In this document: positions 54,958 to 64,000 of the stretch, piece after piece | How the letters are laid out: each line of letters starts with the position of its first letter | How positions within the stretch are numbered: the first letter of the stretch is position 1 | Assembly (NCBI RefSeq): GCF_000241465.1 | Contig: NZ_JH584235.1 | Location: forward strand, 1,379,792-1,443,791 | Origin: Sphingomonas echinoides ATCC 14820 | GTDB lineage: Bacteria > Pseudomonadota > Alphaproteobacteria > Sphingomonadales > Sphingomonadaceae | DNA: 64,000 bases | Direction: 5' to 3' | Notes under the pieces: model-generated | The model's database searches: none | Told to the model about the DNA's origin: nothing | Seen by the model: the letters and a program-made list of their open reading frames with translations, nothing else | Translations under genes and position numbers: made by a program

Positions 54958-56274
54958 CTAGGCCCGCACCGCGCGCTTGCCCGCGACCCACCCAAAGAAG
55001 CGCGGCACCAGCCCGTTGCGCGCCATCCATTCCGAATAGTCGCGATAGGCCGGGTCCAGGCCGAGATGCCGCTCCTCGGTCTTGGCGCGCCAGTAATAAA
55101 CGCCGCTGACCACCCCCATCAGGATCGTGGCGCGCACCGCATCCAGCCACGACCCCGTCGTCAGCACCGGCACGGTTGAAATCCACCAGAACAGGTTCTT
55201 CGACAGATAGGCCGGGTGGCGCGAAAAGGCATACGGCCCGTGCGTCAAAATGCCGCGATGCGTCAGGTTGGAAAACCGGAACCCAAAGGCAACCGTCGCC
55301 CAGGCGTAGATTGCGGTTAGACCGACCAGCACCGCGCCGATCGCGGCCAGCAGCACCGGATGCCCGGCAAACCAGACCGACCAGCCATCCGAGCCATAGG
55401 TGCCAGGATGATAATCGAGCGGCCCGTTTTCGGCCATCAGCGTGAAAGGCGGGTAACAGATCAACGCCGCCATCCACGCCGCGGCAAACGGGTTGGCGCT
55501 GCGAATGTGCGAATCGAGCGGCCGAAAGGTGAGGATGTACCCGGCGGTGGCAAAGGCGCAGTCAATCACGAACATGAAGCCGATCAGCCAATTGGCCAGC
55601 GCGACCGGGTTGTGCAGCACCTCCGCGACATTGCCATGGATGAACCCGGCAAAGCCCGGCGGCACCACCGCCAGCATGAACGCCAGGAAGAACGCCTTCA
55701 CGCCCCAACTGCGCAAATGGTTATATAGCGCTTCGTGGTCGATCGGCTCGTCGAGCCCCATCAGCCACGCGCCCAGCGCCCATGCGCCATCCTTGGGCGC
55801 GACCAGCCGCCGATCGATCCACAGCACATAGGGGATCGAACAGACGAAGAGCAGCGGTGCAGCAACGCCGAAGCATTGCATCGCAAAGGGAAAGCCGCCC
55901 CATTGGTTGCTCCAATAGAAGCGCCCGGTGCCATAGATCAGGGCGATGCCGGCCCAGGTCGCCCACAGCCCCGCCAATTTGGTCAACGATACATCGAGCG
56001 TTTCGCGCCACGGCTTCGCGGCGCTCCAGTCGATCCCGGTCGAGGCCCGCCGGTGAACCTTGTCGACCAGCACCGCCCACAGCACCATCGGTAGCGCGCA
56101 CGCCGCGATGTTGACCAGCGCGGCATACGGCCCGTCCATGCCAAAATAGCGTGCGATCGCCACCCATATGAACAGACCGCCGAGACCCGCTAGGCCACAG
56201 CCAGTGCTGACCGCGGAGGCCGGGCGGGGATCGGCTGCCTTGGCAGCGCGCGCGAGGGCGGTGTCATGAAACAT
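54958..56274 (-). CDS. Membrane methyltransferase of the isoprenylcysteine/phospholipid (ICMT/PEMT) type
   Basis: A protein of 438 aa with about ten membrane helices. The C-terminal 100 residues carry the ICMT/PEMT signature: G-P-Y-A-F-S-R-H-P-A-Y-L-S-K-N, then K-T-E-E-R-H-L...Y-R-D-Y. The N-terminal 300 residues are extra membrane helices not in short ICMT enzymes. The likely methyl acceptor is a lipid or an isoprenoid; it cannot be specified. It ends 55 bp from the small TPR gene, convergently. Confidence 0.78.
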   Translation of the reverse strand: MFHDTALARAAKAADPRPASAVSTGCGLAGLGGLFIWVAIARYFGMDGPYAALVNIAACALPMVLWAVLVDKVHRRASTGIDWSAAKPWRETLDVSLTKLAGLWATWAGIALIYGTGRFYWSNQWGGFPFAMQCFGVAAPLLFVCSIPYVLWIDRRLVAPKDGAWALGAWLMGLDEPIDHEALYNHLRSWGVKAFFLAFMLAVVPPGFAGFIHGNVAEVLHNPVALANWLIGFMFVIDCAFATAGYILTFRPLDSHIRSANPFAAAWMAALICYPPFTLMAENGPLDYHPGTYGSDGWSVWFAGHPVLLAAIGAVLVGLTAIYAWATVAFGFRFSNLTHRGILTHGPYAFSRHPAYLSKNLFWWISTVPVLTTGSWLDAVRATILMGVVSGVYYWRAKTEERHLGLDPAYRDYSEWMARNGLVPRFFGWVAGKRAVRA

Positions 56275-56405
56275 CGATCGCTTGGTAGCGCGAAAATGGT
56301 TAGCGATGGATGAAGGCGCGCGACGCCTCGCGCACCCGCATCTTGCGTCGGCGCGTCGGCCACGCTAACCGGGCGCATCGCCGCACGAGCGCGCGCAGCC
56401 GGCGA

Positions 56406-56479
56406 GCGGGTATAGTACAATGGTAGTACAGCAGCCTTCCAAGCTGAATACACGGGTTCGATTCCCGTTACCCGCTCCA
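56406..56479 (+). tRNA. tRNA-Gly (anticodon TCC), CCA encoded
   Basis: A 74-nt cloverleaf: acceptor GCGGGTA pairing with TACCCGC, short D arm, anticodon loop CTTCCAA with TCC at 34-36, T loop TTCGATT, discriminator T and CCA encoded. The mtnB gene starts 20 bases later on the same strand. Confidence 0.95.
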
Positions 56480-56499
56480 GCCCGCATCCCGGTAAGCGC

Positions 56500-57114
56500 A
56501 TGAGCACGCTTTCCTTTTCGCAAGCGCAGGACGCGATCGTCGCGGTCGGGCGGTGGCTCGATGGCAAGGGCTGGGCACCCGCCACATCCGGCAATTATTC
56601 GGCGCGGCTTGATGATGGCAGCATCGCCGTCACCGTATCCGGTCGCCACAAGGGGCGGTTGACGCGCGATGACGTGATGCGCGTCAATGCCGAGGGTGTG
56701 TCGCTCGATGGCAAGAAACCCTCGGCCGAAACCGCGTTGCATCTGGCGCTCTACCGCCTGTTTCCCGCGTGCGGCGCAGTGCTGCACAGCCATTCCGCCA
56801 CAGCCGTTGGCCTAAGCCGCGCGACGCCGGGCGCGGGCTACACCTTCACCGGCCACGAAATGCTCAAAGCCCTGCCCGGTATCGCGACGCATGAGACGTC
56901 GGTGGTGCTGCCGATTGTGCCCAACAGCCAGGACATGGCCGAACTCGACGCGGCGATCACCCCGCACCTGCTGGTGCCAGGTGCCATCCCGGCCTATCTC
57001 ATCCGCAGCCACGGTTTGTATGGCTGGGGCCAGGACATGGCCGAGGCCGAGCGCGTGATCGAAGCCGTCGAATGGATGATCGCCGCCGAACTGGCCGAAA
57101 GGAGCTTTCGATGA
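56500..57114 (+). CDS. mtnB: Methylthioribulose-1-phosphate dehydratase MtnB
   Basis: A protein of 204 aa of the class II aldolase fold. Metal-binding H-S-H-S-A-T-A and a later His in R-S-H-G-L-Y-G-W-G are present, as in MtnB. It removes water from 5-methylthioribulose-1-P to give diketo-5-methylthiopentyl-1-P. It overlaps mtnD (ATGA). First gene of a complete lower methionine-salvage set. Confidence 0.92.
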   Translation: MSTLSFSQAQDAIVAVGRWLDGKGWAPATSGNYSARLDDGSIAVTVSGRHKGRLTRDDVMRVNAEGVSLDGKKPSAETALHLALYRLFPACGAVLHSHSATAVGLSRATPGAGYTFTGHEMLKALPGIATHETSVVLPIVPNSQDMAELDAAITPHLLVPGAIPAYLIRSHGLYGWGQDMAEAERVIEAVEWMIAAELAERSFR

Positions 57115-57653
57115 GCCGTTTGCAGGTCTTTGCCGAGGAGGATGCTGCGACGCCGCTGCTCGACACCGCAGACGCTGCTGAAATCGCGACTGCGCTGGGT
57201 GAGGCTGGGGTCCGGTTCGAACGCTGGCCGCTTAAGCCAGTCACGGCGGACAGCGACCCGCTAACCGTCTATGCCGACGAAGTGGCGCGGCTGACCGCAG
57301 AGGGCGGCTATCAGTCGATCGATGTCGCGCGGATCACGCCCGACCATCCCGATCGCGCCACGCTGCGCGAAAAATTTCTGTCCGAACACACCCATGCCGA
57401 GGATGAAGTCCGCTTCTTCCTCGACGGCGAAGGGCTGTTCACGCTCCACCACGATTCGCGCGTGTTCGCCATGCTGTGCGGCGCAGGCGATTTGATCTCG
57501 GTGCCAGCCGGAATGCGCCACTGGTTCGACATGGGGGCGGCACCGCGCTTTACCGCGATCCGTCTGTTCCTCAATCCCGACGGGTGGATCGCGCAGTTTA
57601 CCGGCAGCGATATCGCCGATCGCTTCCCACGCCTGGAGCCCGCAACCGCGTGA
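57111..57653 (+). CDS. mtnD: Acireductone dioxygenase MtnD
   Basis: A protein of 180 aa, a cupin. The metal set is in [12 protein letters not shown] (His, His, Glu) with a fourth His in G-M-R-H-W-F-D. The Fe form yields the methionine precursor 2-keto-4-methylthiobutyrate and formate. It overlaps mtnB by four bases and mtnC by four (GTGA). Confidence 0.94.
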   Translation: MSRLQVFAEEDAATPLLDTADAAEIATALGEAGVRFERWPLKPVTADSDPLTVYADEVARLTAEGGYQSIDVARITPDHPDRATLREKFLSEHTHAEDEVRFFLDGEGLFTLHHDSRVFAMLCGAGDLISVPAGMRHWFDMGAAPRFTAIRLFLNPDGWIAQFTGSDIADRFPRLEPATA

Positions 57654-58297
57654 AGGCGATCCTCACCGATATCGAGGGCACCACGTCGAGCATCGCCTTC
57701 GTCGCCGAGGTGCTGTTTCCCTATGCCCGCGCGCACCTGGCCGACTATGTCGCCGCGCATCCGGCGGAAACCGCACCGATCCTTGCCGAAGTCGCCGTGA
57801 CCGAGCCGGGCGACCCCGTAGCCACGCTGCTGCGCTGGATCGACGAGGACCGCAAGGCGACTCCGCTCAAGGCGCTGCAAGGGATGATCTGGGCCGATGG
57901 CTATGCCAGCGGTGCCTTTCGCGGGCACATCTACCCCGATGCGGTGGCCGGGTTGCAGCGCTGGCACGCGGCGGGAATCGCACTGTACGTCTTTTCCTCG
58001 GGCTCGGTCCCTGCGCAGAAATTGCTGTTCGGGCATAGTGACGCCGGGGATTTGACCCCGCTCTTCTCGGGCTATTTCGACACGACAACCGGGCCGAAGC
58101 GCGAGGCGGCCTCCTATGCCAAGATTGCCGAAGCGATCGGGATCGCGCCCGCCGATGTGCTGTTCCTGTCCGACACACCCGAGGAAATCGCCGCCGCGCA
58201 CGGCGCGGGGATGGCGGCGCGCTTGATCGACCGCGCCGGGGGCGCGGGCGATATCGCAAGCTTCAATGACCTTGCCAATTCACCGATAGAGGCGTGA
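57650..58297 (+). CDS. mtnC: Enolase-phosphatase E1 MtnC
   Basis: A protein of 215 aa starting with GTG within the mtnD stop. HAD motifs: [11 protein letters not shown] (Asp7), Y-V-F-S-S-G-S-V near residue 115, K-R-E-A-A-S-Y, and F-L-S-D-T-P-E-E. It enolises and dephosphorylates the MtnB product to acireductone, the MtnD substrate, so the order B-D-C is functional. Confidence 0.94.
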   Translation: MKAILTDIEGTTSSIAFVAEVLFPYARAHLADYVAAHPAETAPILAEVAVTEPGDPVATLLRWIDEDRKATPLKALQGMIWADGYASGAFRGHIYPDAVAGLQRWHAAGIALYVFSSGSVPAQKLLFGHSDAGDLTPLFSGYFDTTTGPKREAASYAKIAEAIGIAPADVLFLSDTPEEIAAAHGAGMAARLIDRAGGAGDIASFNDLANSPIEA

Positions 58298-58301
58298 GAT
58301 C

Positions 58302-59333
58302 GTGATCCTGGAAGGCATTCATCAGCGCTCGATCACCCGCACCGCCGATGGCGCAGGCGCGTGCATCCTCGACCAGCGCGAACTCCCCTGGAGGGTGAAA
58401 TGGGTCGAACTCCGCTCTGCCCGCGCGGCCGAACAGGCGATCCGCGAAATGTGGACGCGCGGCGCGCCGCTGATCGGCGCGACCGCCGCTTATGGTCTGG
58501 CGATGGCGCTGGCCGAGGACGGATCGGACGCGGCGCTTGATGCGGCTTATGCGCTGTTGCTCGAATCGCGTCCGACCGCGGTCAATTTGAAATGGGCGCT
58601 CGACACGATCGTGGAGGCCGTCCGCCCCCTCCCCGCCGCCGAGCGCGCGCAAGCTGCCTTCGCGCGCGCCGATGCGATTTGCGATGAAGACGTGGCGCTC
58701 AATCAAGCGATCGGCGCGCATGGCCTTGAGCTGTTTCGCGCGCTCCATGCGAAAAGCCCCGATCGTCCGCTCAACATCCTGACGCATTGCAATGCCGGGT
58801 GGCTGGCAACGGTCGATTACGGCACCGCCACCGCGCCGATCTATCTCGCGCATGATGCGGGGATCCCGGTCCATGTCTGGGTCGACGAGACGCGCCCGCG
58901 CAACCAGGGCGCGTTGCTCACCGCCTTCGAACTGGCCGGGCATGGCGTGCCCCACACCGTCATCGCCGACAATGCCGGTGGCCATTTGATGATGACCGGC
59001 CAGGTCGACGCCGTGATCGTCGGCACCGACCGCGTCACCGCCAATGGCGATGTCTGCAACAAGATCGGCACCTATCTGAAGGCGCTTGCCGCCAAGGACA
59101 CTGGCGTGCCCTTTTATGTCGCTTTGCCCTACACCACCTTCGATGCGAGCACCGCGACCGGCGCCGACATCCCGATCGAGGAGCGTTCGGCCGACGAGGT
59201 GACCCATGTCGCCGGCGAAGGCGGGCGCATTCGCGTGACCGCCTCGAACGCCGCCAACCCCGCCTTCGACGTGACGCCAGCGCGGCTGGTGACCGGCTAT
59301 CTGACCGAGCGCGGGCTGCTGGACACGATTTGA
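58302..59333 (+). CDS. mtnA: Methylthioribose-1-phosphate isomerase MtnA
   Basis: A protein of 343 aa starting with GTG four bases after the mtnC stop. Motifs: W-T-R-G-A-P-L-I-G-A-T-A-A-Y-G, L-T-H-C-N-A-G-W-L-A-T (catalytic Cys), D-E-T-R-P-R-N-Q-G and V-G-T-D-R-V-T-A-N-G-D. It isomerises methylthioribose-1-P to the ribulose form, feeding MtnB. No MTA phosphorylase or MTR kinase gene is in the window. Confidence 0.95.
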   Translation: MILEGIHQRSITRTADGAGACILDQRELPWRVKWVELRSARAAEQAIREMWTRGAPLIGATAAYGLAMALAEDGSDAALDAAYALLLESRPTAVNLKWALDTIVEAVRPLPAAERAQAAFARADAICDEDVALNQAIGAHGLELFRALHAKSPDRPLNILTHCNAGWLATVDYGTATAPIYLAHDAGIPVHVWVDETRPRNQGALLTAFELAGHGVPHTVIADNAGGHLMMTGQVDAVIVGTDRVTANGDVCNKIGTYLKALAAKDTGVPFYVALPYTTFDASTATGADIPIEERSADEVTHVAGEGGRIRVTASNAANPAFDVTPARLVTGYLTERGLLDTI

Positions 59334-59343
59334 CGCGCGCGCT

Positions 59344-60486
59344 TCACGGCCGTCGCGTCATCCGCTCCAGCGCCGCATCCAGCGTCGCATCCTGCTTGGC
59401 GAAGCACAGCCGCACGACGCTGCGAACGGCGTTCTCGGCATAGAAAGCGGACACGGGAATCGTCGCGACGCCCGCCTCCTCCAGCAGCCAGCGCGCGAAC
59501 GCGACGTCGTCCATATCGACGCCGGAGGCTGCCAGGTCGATATTGAGGAAATAGGTCGCCGCACTCGGCAGCACCGTATAGCCGAGCCCCGTCAACCCCG
59601 CCGCCAGGCGATCACGCGAGCGCTGATAGCCCGCGCGCATCTCTTCGAAATAAGCGATGTCCTTGCCCAGCCCAAAGGCCGCCGCCGCCTGCAAATTGGG
59701 GGGCGTGGTGAAGGTCAGGAACTGGTGCGCCTTGGCCAGCACGGAGGAAATCGCAGGTGCCGCGCACAGCCAGCCGACCTTCCACCCGGTCAGCGAAAAG
59801 ATCTTGCCGGCCGAGCCGATCTTGACCGTGCGATCGCGCATCCCCGGCTGCGCCATTAGCGAGCGGTGCTGGCGGCCATCGAACACGACATGCTCCCACA
59901 CCTCGTCGCAAATCGCGATCGCATCGTGCGCAACGCAGAAATCGGCAAGCAGCGCCAGCTCGTCCGGCCCGATCATCGTTCCCGTGGGGTTGAGCGGTGA
60001 GTTGAGCAGCACCAGCCGCGTGCGATCGCTCGCCACCGCCGCCAGCGCATCGGCAGTGATGCGCCACTCGGGCGGTTCGAGCCGCACCAGCTTCGCCACG
60101 CCCCCGGCGCGCTGCACCAGCGGCAGATAGGCGTCGTAGAGCGGCTGGAACATCACCACTTCGTCACCGGGCGAAACCAACGCGAAGATCGCCGCCGCCA
60201 GCGCCTCGGTCGCGCCCGAGGTGACGATCACCTCGCTCGCATCGAGATCGAGGCCCTGATGCACGCGGTAATGGTCGGCCACCGCCTGGCGCAGCGCAGG
60301 CGTGCCCGCCATCGGCGGATATTGATTCGACTCCTCGATCAGCGCGCGCGCCGCTTCGGCGAGCACGTCCTCGGGGCCGCGCCCGTCGGGAAAGCCCTGG
60401 CCAAGGTTGATCGCCCCCGTCGCCCGCGCGCGCGCCGACATCGCTTCGAAAATGGTGGTGCCGAGCGCGGTGTAAACCGGGTTCAT
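59344..60486 (-). CDS. Class I/II PLP aminotransferase, likely the MTOB aminotransferase of methionine salvage
   Basis: A protein of 380 aa from ATG 60486; the frame further upstream runs through tRNA-Tyr. PLP-binding Lys228 lies in G-S-A-G-K-I-F-S-L-T-G-W-K, with N-L-G-Q-G-F-P-D-G near the start and N-S-P-L-N-P-T-G in the middle, as in methionine/kynurenine aminotransferases (YbdL/KAT type). It converges on mtnA with ten bases between, so it probably does the last salvage step, MTOB to methionine. This role is inferred from context. Confidence 0.82.
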   Translation of the reverse strand: MNPVYTALGTTIFEAMSARARATGAINLGQGFPDGRGPEDVLAEAARALIEESNQYPPMAGTPALRQAVADHYRVHQGLDLDASEVIVTSGATEALAAAIFALVSPGDEVVMFQPLYDAYLPLVQRAGGVAKLVRLEPPEWRITADALAAVASDRTRLVLLNSPLNPTGTMIGPDELALLADFCVAHDAIAICDEVWEHVVFDGRQHRSLMAQPGMRDRTVKIGSAGKIFSLTGWKVGWLCAAPAISSVLAKAHQFLTFTTPPNLQAAAAFGLGKDIAYFEEMRAGYQRSRDRLAAGLTGLGYTVLPSAATYFLNIDLAASGVDMDDVAFARWLLEEAGVATIPVSAFYAENAVRSVVRLCFAKQDATLDAALERMTRRP

Positions 60487-60512
60487 CGCTTGCTTCCTTC
60501 TGACAAGAAGGT

Positions 60513-60598
60513 TGGTGGACAGGGCTGGATTCGAACCAGCGTACGCTTGCACGGGCAGATTTACAGTCTGCTGCCTTTAACCACTCGGCCACCTGTCC
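60513..60598 (-). tRNA. tRNA-Tyr (anticodon GTA), CCA encoded
   Basis: An 86-nt class II cloverleaf on the minus strand: acceptor GGACAGG with CCTGTCC, anticodon loop CTGTAAA with GTA at 34-36, long variable arm, T loop TTCGAAT, discriminator A and CCA. The aminotransferase gene starts 26 bases downstream on the same strand. Confidence 0.95.
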
Positions 60599-60778
60599 CC
60601 AGGCGCGCATCCTTTGGGAAAGGATGGTCGCTTCAAAAAAGCGAGGCGTGCCAATGCCGACGACATGCGCCCCTGTCAACGGCTAAGGTCACGACATCGG
60701 TGCCAAGACCGACCTTGCGCCCGCGCCGCGCCGCGCATACCCACGCGGATACAGCTATTTTTCGTTGGGGGTCTCATC

Positions 60779-62389
60779 ATGCGTCGTGTCTTGCTTCTCG
60801 CCACCTGCGCGGCGCTCGCGACCGCGCCTGCGCTTGGCCAGTCGGTCGATCGCACGCAAACCACGCGAATCATCGACGAGGGCATCGCCCATAGCGAAGT
60901 GATGCTGACCGCCGAACATCTCGCCGACGTGATCGGCCCGCGCATGACCAATTCGCCCGCAATGCGCACGGCGGAGGCCTGGACTCAGGCGAAGTTCACC
61001 GAATGGGGGCTGAAGAACGTCCATAAGGAAGGCTTCGATTTCGGTCGTGGCTGGTACATCGTCGCCTCCAGCGTGAAGATGCTGACCCCGCGCCCGATCC
61101 AGCTCACCGCGATCCCCATCGCCTGGACGCCCGCCACCAACGGGCCGATTTCGGCACCCGTGATCGTCGCGCCGATTGCGCGCGTGCGCGATTTCGACAA
61201 ATGGCGCGGGAAGCTGTCGGGCAAGATCGTCATGGTCACGCTGCCCAACACTGGCTCCGAACCGGGCGAGGCTCCCTTCCAGCGCTATACCGGCGAGGAA
61301 CTGGGCAAGCTCGATCAATATCAGCAGCCCACCTATAATCCCGAAGCCGCCGACCGCCGCCTGAAGCGGCTCGATTTCGCCAAGAAGCTCGATGCCTTCC
61401 TCAAGAGCGAGGGCGCGGTCGCGATGGCGACCATGGCCTATCGCGACGGCAAACTGGTCAGCGGCGAGGGTTATACCTTCGGCGTCGGTGATACGCCCGC
61501 GCTGCCCGCCGTACAGATCGCCGCCGAGGATTATCGCCGCCTTGCCCGCCTCGCCAAGATCGGCCCCGCGCCGACGGTCGAGATCAACAGCGACGTGCGC
61601 TTCGACGATAGCGACACGCGCGCCTACAACATCATCGCCGAAATCCCCGGAACGGACCCCAAGGTCGGCTATGTGATGGCGGGCGGGCATCTCGATTCGT
61701 GGGTTGCGGGAGATGGCGCGGCCGACAATGGCGCTGGCTCCGCGATGGTGATGGAAGCCGCGCGGATCATCGCCAAGACCGGCATCCGCCCCAAGCGCAC
61801 GATTCGCTTCGCCTTGTGGGCGGGCGAGGAGCAGGGGCTGCTCGGCTCGCTATCCTATGTAGAAAGCCACCTCGCCACGCGCGGAAACCCGAGCGACCCG
61901 AAGCAGACCGGGCTTGCGCTGTACATGGGCTGGTCGAACCGCTGGCCGATCACGCCCAAGCCCGGCTGGGGCGATCTCGCCGCCTATTTCAACCTCGACA
62001 ATGGTTCGGGCAAGGTGCGCGGTATCTATGCCGAGAACAATCCGGCGGTGGTGCCGATCTTCCGCGAATGGCTCGCGCCGTTCGGGCCGATGGGGGCGAA
62101 GGACGTGGTGATTCGCACCACGGGCGGCACCGACCATGTCTTCATGCAGGCGGTCGGCGCGCCCGGCTTCCAGTTCATCCAGGATCCGCTCGACTATGAC
62201 AGCCGCGTCCACCATTCCAGCATCGACACCTTCGACCATTTGAAGGGCAATGATATGCGCCAGGCCGCGACCATTCTTGCGTCGTTCCTGGTCAATGCCG
62301 CCAATGCCGAAAAGGCCCTGCCCCGCCCGCCTTTGCCGACCAAACCGGCGGTGACCGAGCCTTTCGCTTATTCCGACGAGGATGAATAA
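60779..62389 (+). CDS. Secreted M28-family metallopeptidase
   Basis: A protein of 536 aa from ATG 60779, with a signal peptide (residues 1-20, L-G-Q). A protease-associated (PA) type insert (about 130-260) precedes the M28 core. Zinc ligands: G-G-H-L-D-S-W, D-G-A-A-D-N-G-A-G, W-A-G-E-E-Q-G-L-L-G-S and a late His in V-H-H-S-S-I-D-T-F. It should cut N-terminal residues from peptides in the periplasm. rlmB follows 66 bp later. Confidence 0.92.
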   Translation: MRRVLLLATCAALATAPALGQSVDRTQTTRIIDEGIAHSEVMLTAEHLADVIGPRMTNSPAMRTAEAWTQAKFTEWGLKNVHKEGFDFGRGWYIVASSVKMLTPRPIQLTAIPIAWTPATNGPISAPVIVAPIARVRDFDKWRGKLSGKIVMVTLPNTGSEPGEAPFQRYTGEELGKLDQYQQPTYNPEAADRRLKRLDFAKKLDAFLKSEGAVAMATMAYRDGKLVSGEGYTFGVGDTPALPAVQIAAEDYRRLARLAKIGPAPTVEINSDVRFDDSDTRAYNIIAEIPGTDPKVGYVMAGGHLDSWVAGDGAADNGAGSAMVMEAARIIAKTGIRPKRTIRFALWAGEEQGLLGSLSYVESHLATRGNPSDPKQTGLALYMGWSNRWPITPKPGWGDLAAYFNLDNGSGKVRGIYAENNPAVVPIFREWLAPFGPMGAKDVVIRTTGGTDHVFMQAVGAPGFQFIQDPLDYDSRVHHSSIDTFDHLKGNDMRQAATILASFLVNAANAEKALPRPPLPTKPAVTEPFAYSDEDE

Positions 62390-62455
62390 ACCCGTGTCCG
62401 TATCGCTTTTCCCTACCCCTGTGCTGACCCGCCTTTCGATCGTGGAGACCAACTG

Positions 62456-63199
62456 ATGGCGCGCCGTGGACATCGCCCGTCACAGGCCCCCGCCGGTCGC
62501 CCGCGCTTCTGGGGACGCCATGCCGTCACCGCAGCGCTCGCCAACCCCGAACGCGTGGTGCGCAAGCTCTGGGTGACGCGCGAGGCCGCCGCCAGCCTCG
62601 ACATCCCGCCGGTGATCCCGATCGTCTATGCCGATGTCACCGATCTCGCGCGGCTGGTGCCGGGCGACGCCCCGCATCAGGGGCTGGTCGCCGAAGTCGA
62701 TCCGCTGGAAGATATCTGGCTTGGCGATTTGCTGCAGCAGGGCGAAGGCGATCAGCGTCCGTTGCTGGTGCTCGACCAGGTGACCGATCCGCACAATGTC
62801 GGCGCGATCATGCGCTCGGCCGCCGCCTTCGATGCGCTTGGCATCGTCACGCCCGATCGGCACGCGCCGCCCGAATCGGGCACGATCGCGCGGGCAGCCT
62901 CGGGTGCGCTCGAAATCGTGCCGTGGGTGCGCGTCGTCAACCTCGCGCGTGCGCTCGAGGAGATCGCCGAAGCCGGTTTCTGGCGCGTCGGGCTGACCGG
63001 CGAGGCCACGCAGACCTTGACCCAGGCGATGGGCACGCAGCGCGTCGCGCTGGTGCTGGGAGCAGAGGGCGAAGGGATGCGGCAGAACACGGCATCGCAT
63101 TGCGACGAGCTTGCGCGTTTGCCGATCTCGCATAAGGTCGAGAGCCTGAACGTGTCGAACGCAGCGGCCATCGCGCTGTACGCGGTGGCATCACGCTGA
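62456..63199 (+). CDS. rlmB: 23S rRNA (guanosine-2'-O)-methyltransferase RlmB (TrmH/SpoU family)
   Basis: A protein of 247 aa with N-terminal substrate-binding domain (F-W-G-R-H-A-V-T-A-A-L) and SPOUT core motifs: L-D-Q-V-T-D-P-H-N-V-G-A-I-M-R (motif 1), V-L-G-A-E-G-E-G-M (motif 2) and L-N-V-S-N-A-A-A-I-A-L-Y (motif 3). It 2'-O-methylates G2251 in 23S rRNA. The ATG follows GGAGAC. Confidence 0.92.
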   Translation: MARRGHRPSQAPAGRPRFWGRHAVTAALANPERVVRKLWVTREAAASLDIPPVIPIVYADVTDLARLVPGDAPHQGLVAEVDPLEDIWLGDLLQQGEGDQRPLLVLDQVTDPHNVGAIMRSAAAFDALGIVTPDRHAPPESGTIARAASGALEIVPWVRVVNLARALEEIAEAGFWRVGLTGEATQTLTQAMGTQRVALVLGAEGEGMRQNTASHCDELARLPISHKVESLNVSNAAAIALYAVASR

Positions 63200-63213
63200 A
63201 CGGGAGGTTCGAC

Positions 63214-63993
63214 ATGGTGGCACGTCTTGCGCGGCGGCTGACACCAAAGCTGCTCGGCGTGCTGCTGTTGCCGTTCGCGCTGGCAAGCTGCGTGCTGACC
63301 CCCGGCACCTTCGTGTCGACCTTACGGATCGACGCCGACCGCCACTTCACCTTCACCTATGTCGGGGAGGTGATCGCGGTCGATCTGGGCGGCGAGTTTG
63401 CCAAGGGCATGAAGGATGGCGGCGACGGCGATGCCAAGGATACCGACCCCGCCGCCAGCGACGATGAAGAACCCACGCTCCAGAAAATCGCCAAGCGCAA
63501 ACCCGTCCCGAAGGACACCAAGCCCGCCGAGCCCGACGGCAAAGCCGCAACCGACGCCAAGAACCGCGCGATCGCCGCGACGCTCGCCAAGGAAATTGGC
63601 TATCGCAAGGTGACCTATCTCGGCGATGGCAAGTTCAGCATCGACTATGCCATTTCCGGCACGCTCGATCGCGGTTTTCTGTGGCCGTACAATCTCGACG
63701 CCGAAGTGCTGTTCCCATTCATCGCGCTGGAAGTGCGGACGAACAATACGGTGCGGATCAAGGCACCGGGCTATGCCAATCAAAGCGATGCCAGCAAGGG
63801 GCTGGCAGGCGGCATGACCGATAAGGGCCCGACGAGCCAGCTCGACGGCACCTTTACGCTCGACACCGATGCCGAGATCGTCAGCCAGAACCAGGAAGAT
63901 GGCGCGGTGACGACGGGGACGCGCAAGACCGTGACGTGGAAGGCGACGCCAACCACCAAGGATGCGCCGACGGCGGTGTTGCGCTTCAAATAG
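63214..63993 (+). CDS. Lipoprotein of unknown function
   Basis: A protein of 259 aa from ATG 63214 behind GGGAGG. A lipoprotein signal ends in L-A-S-C (Cys28). The mature part starts with a beta-rich segment (T-F-V-S-T-L-R-I), then a charged Asp/Lys/Pro-rich linker (about residues 65-115), then a beta-rich domain. I recognise no family. It is the last gene before the window end and is complete. Confidence 0.65.
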   Translation: MVARLARRLTPKLLGVLLLPFALASCVLTPGTFVSTLRIDADRHFTFTYVGEVIAVDLGGEFAKGMKDGGDGDAKDTDPAASDDEEPTLQKIAKRKPVPKDTKPAEPDGKAATDAKNRAIAATLAKEIGYRKVTYLGDGKFSIDYAISGTLDRGFLWPYNLDAEVLFPFIALEVRTNNTVRIKAPGYANQSDASKGLAGGMTDKGPTSQLDGTFTLDTDAEIVSQNQEDGAVTTGTRKTVTWKATPTTKDAPTAVLRFK

Positions 63994-64000
63994 CGGCGCG

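Noticed and set aside
56480..56499. SAM-type riboswitch before the methionine salvage genes
   Set aside because: Only 20 bases separate tRNA-Gly from mtnB, too short for any known riboswitch.
60487..60552. N-terminal extension of the aminotransferase
   Set aside because: It is translated tRNA-Tyr sequence; the real start is ATG 60486.

Overview
The window is GC-rich (about 65%), densely packed alphaproteobacterial chromosome, most likely from a sphingomonad (Sphingomonadaceae, Sphingomonas-like). The order yajC-secD-secF-Mth938, the bamD-recN...ligA block, two large TonB-dependent receptors, a MASE1/PAS hybrid kinase, a LytS/LytTR pair, a HiPIP and GC-rich intergenic palindromes all fit that group. 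This is inference from gene content; no species call is possible.

Layout. 1-0.4 kb: 5' part of a GH108 endolysin-like gene running off the edge. 0.5-9.2 kb: a secreted tricorn-type S41 protease, then a phosphorelay (hybrid kinase, REC-Hpt protein, convergent LuxR-type regulator). 9.4-10.8 kb: a polytopic membrane protein. 10.8-12.65 kb: an AT-rich islet against tRNA-Pro(GGG), holding a frameshifted small gene, an unrecognised 169-aa gene and a DUF2971 gene. 12.8-18.5 kb: small proteins, the yajC-secDF operon and a DUF3089 hydrolase. 18.5-27.1 kb: glycosyltransferase, mannose-6-P isomerase, bamD, recN, palindromic repeats, a cold-shock gene and ligA. 27.3-32.9 kb: TonB receptor, HD-domain (PhnZ-like) protein and a LytS/LytTR two-component pair. 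33-39.6 kb: small proteins, EVE protein, cyclophilin, outer-membrane protein, HiPIP, a TPR/TonB-C-like protein and a TlpA-like thioredoxin. 39.7-46.1 kb: typA, second TonB receptor and a TelA operon. 46.1-54.9 kb: UDG-like protein, CysQ-like phosphatase, pmbA, ubiA, rsmE, gshA and a MarR/FMN-reductase divergent pair. 55-64 kb: ICMT-like methyltransferase, tRNA-Gly, methionine salvage genes mtnB-mtnD-mtnC-mtnA with a convergent aminotransferase, tRNA-Tyr, M28 peptidase, rlmB and a lipoprotein.

Functionally this is mostly core chromosome: envelope biogenesis and secretion (YajC/SecDF, BamD), DNA maintenance (RecN, LigA, UDG-like), translation (TypA, RsmE, RlmB, three tRNAs), redox (GshA, TlpA-like, HiPIP) and methionine salvage. 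The clearly accessory part is the AT-rich islet next to tRNA-Pro. No CRISPR array, IS element, integrase, rRNA or replication origin was seen. Every coding call rests on reading the sequence and remembered family motifs; no database search was run.
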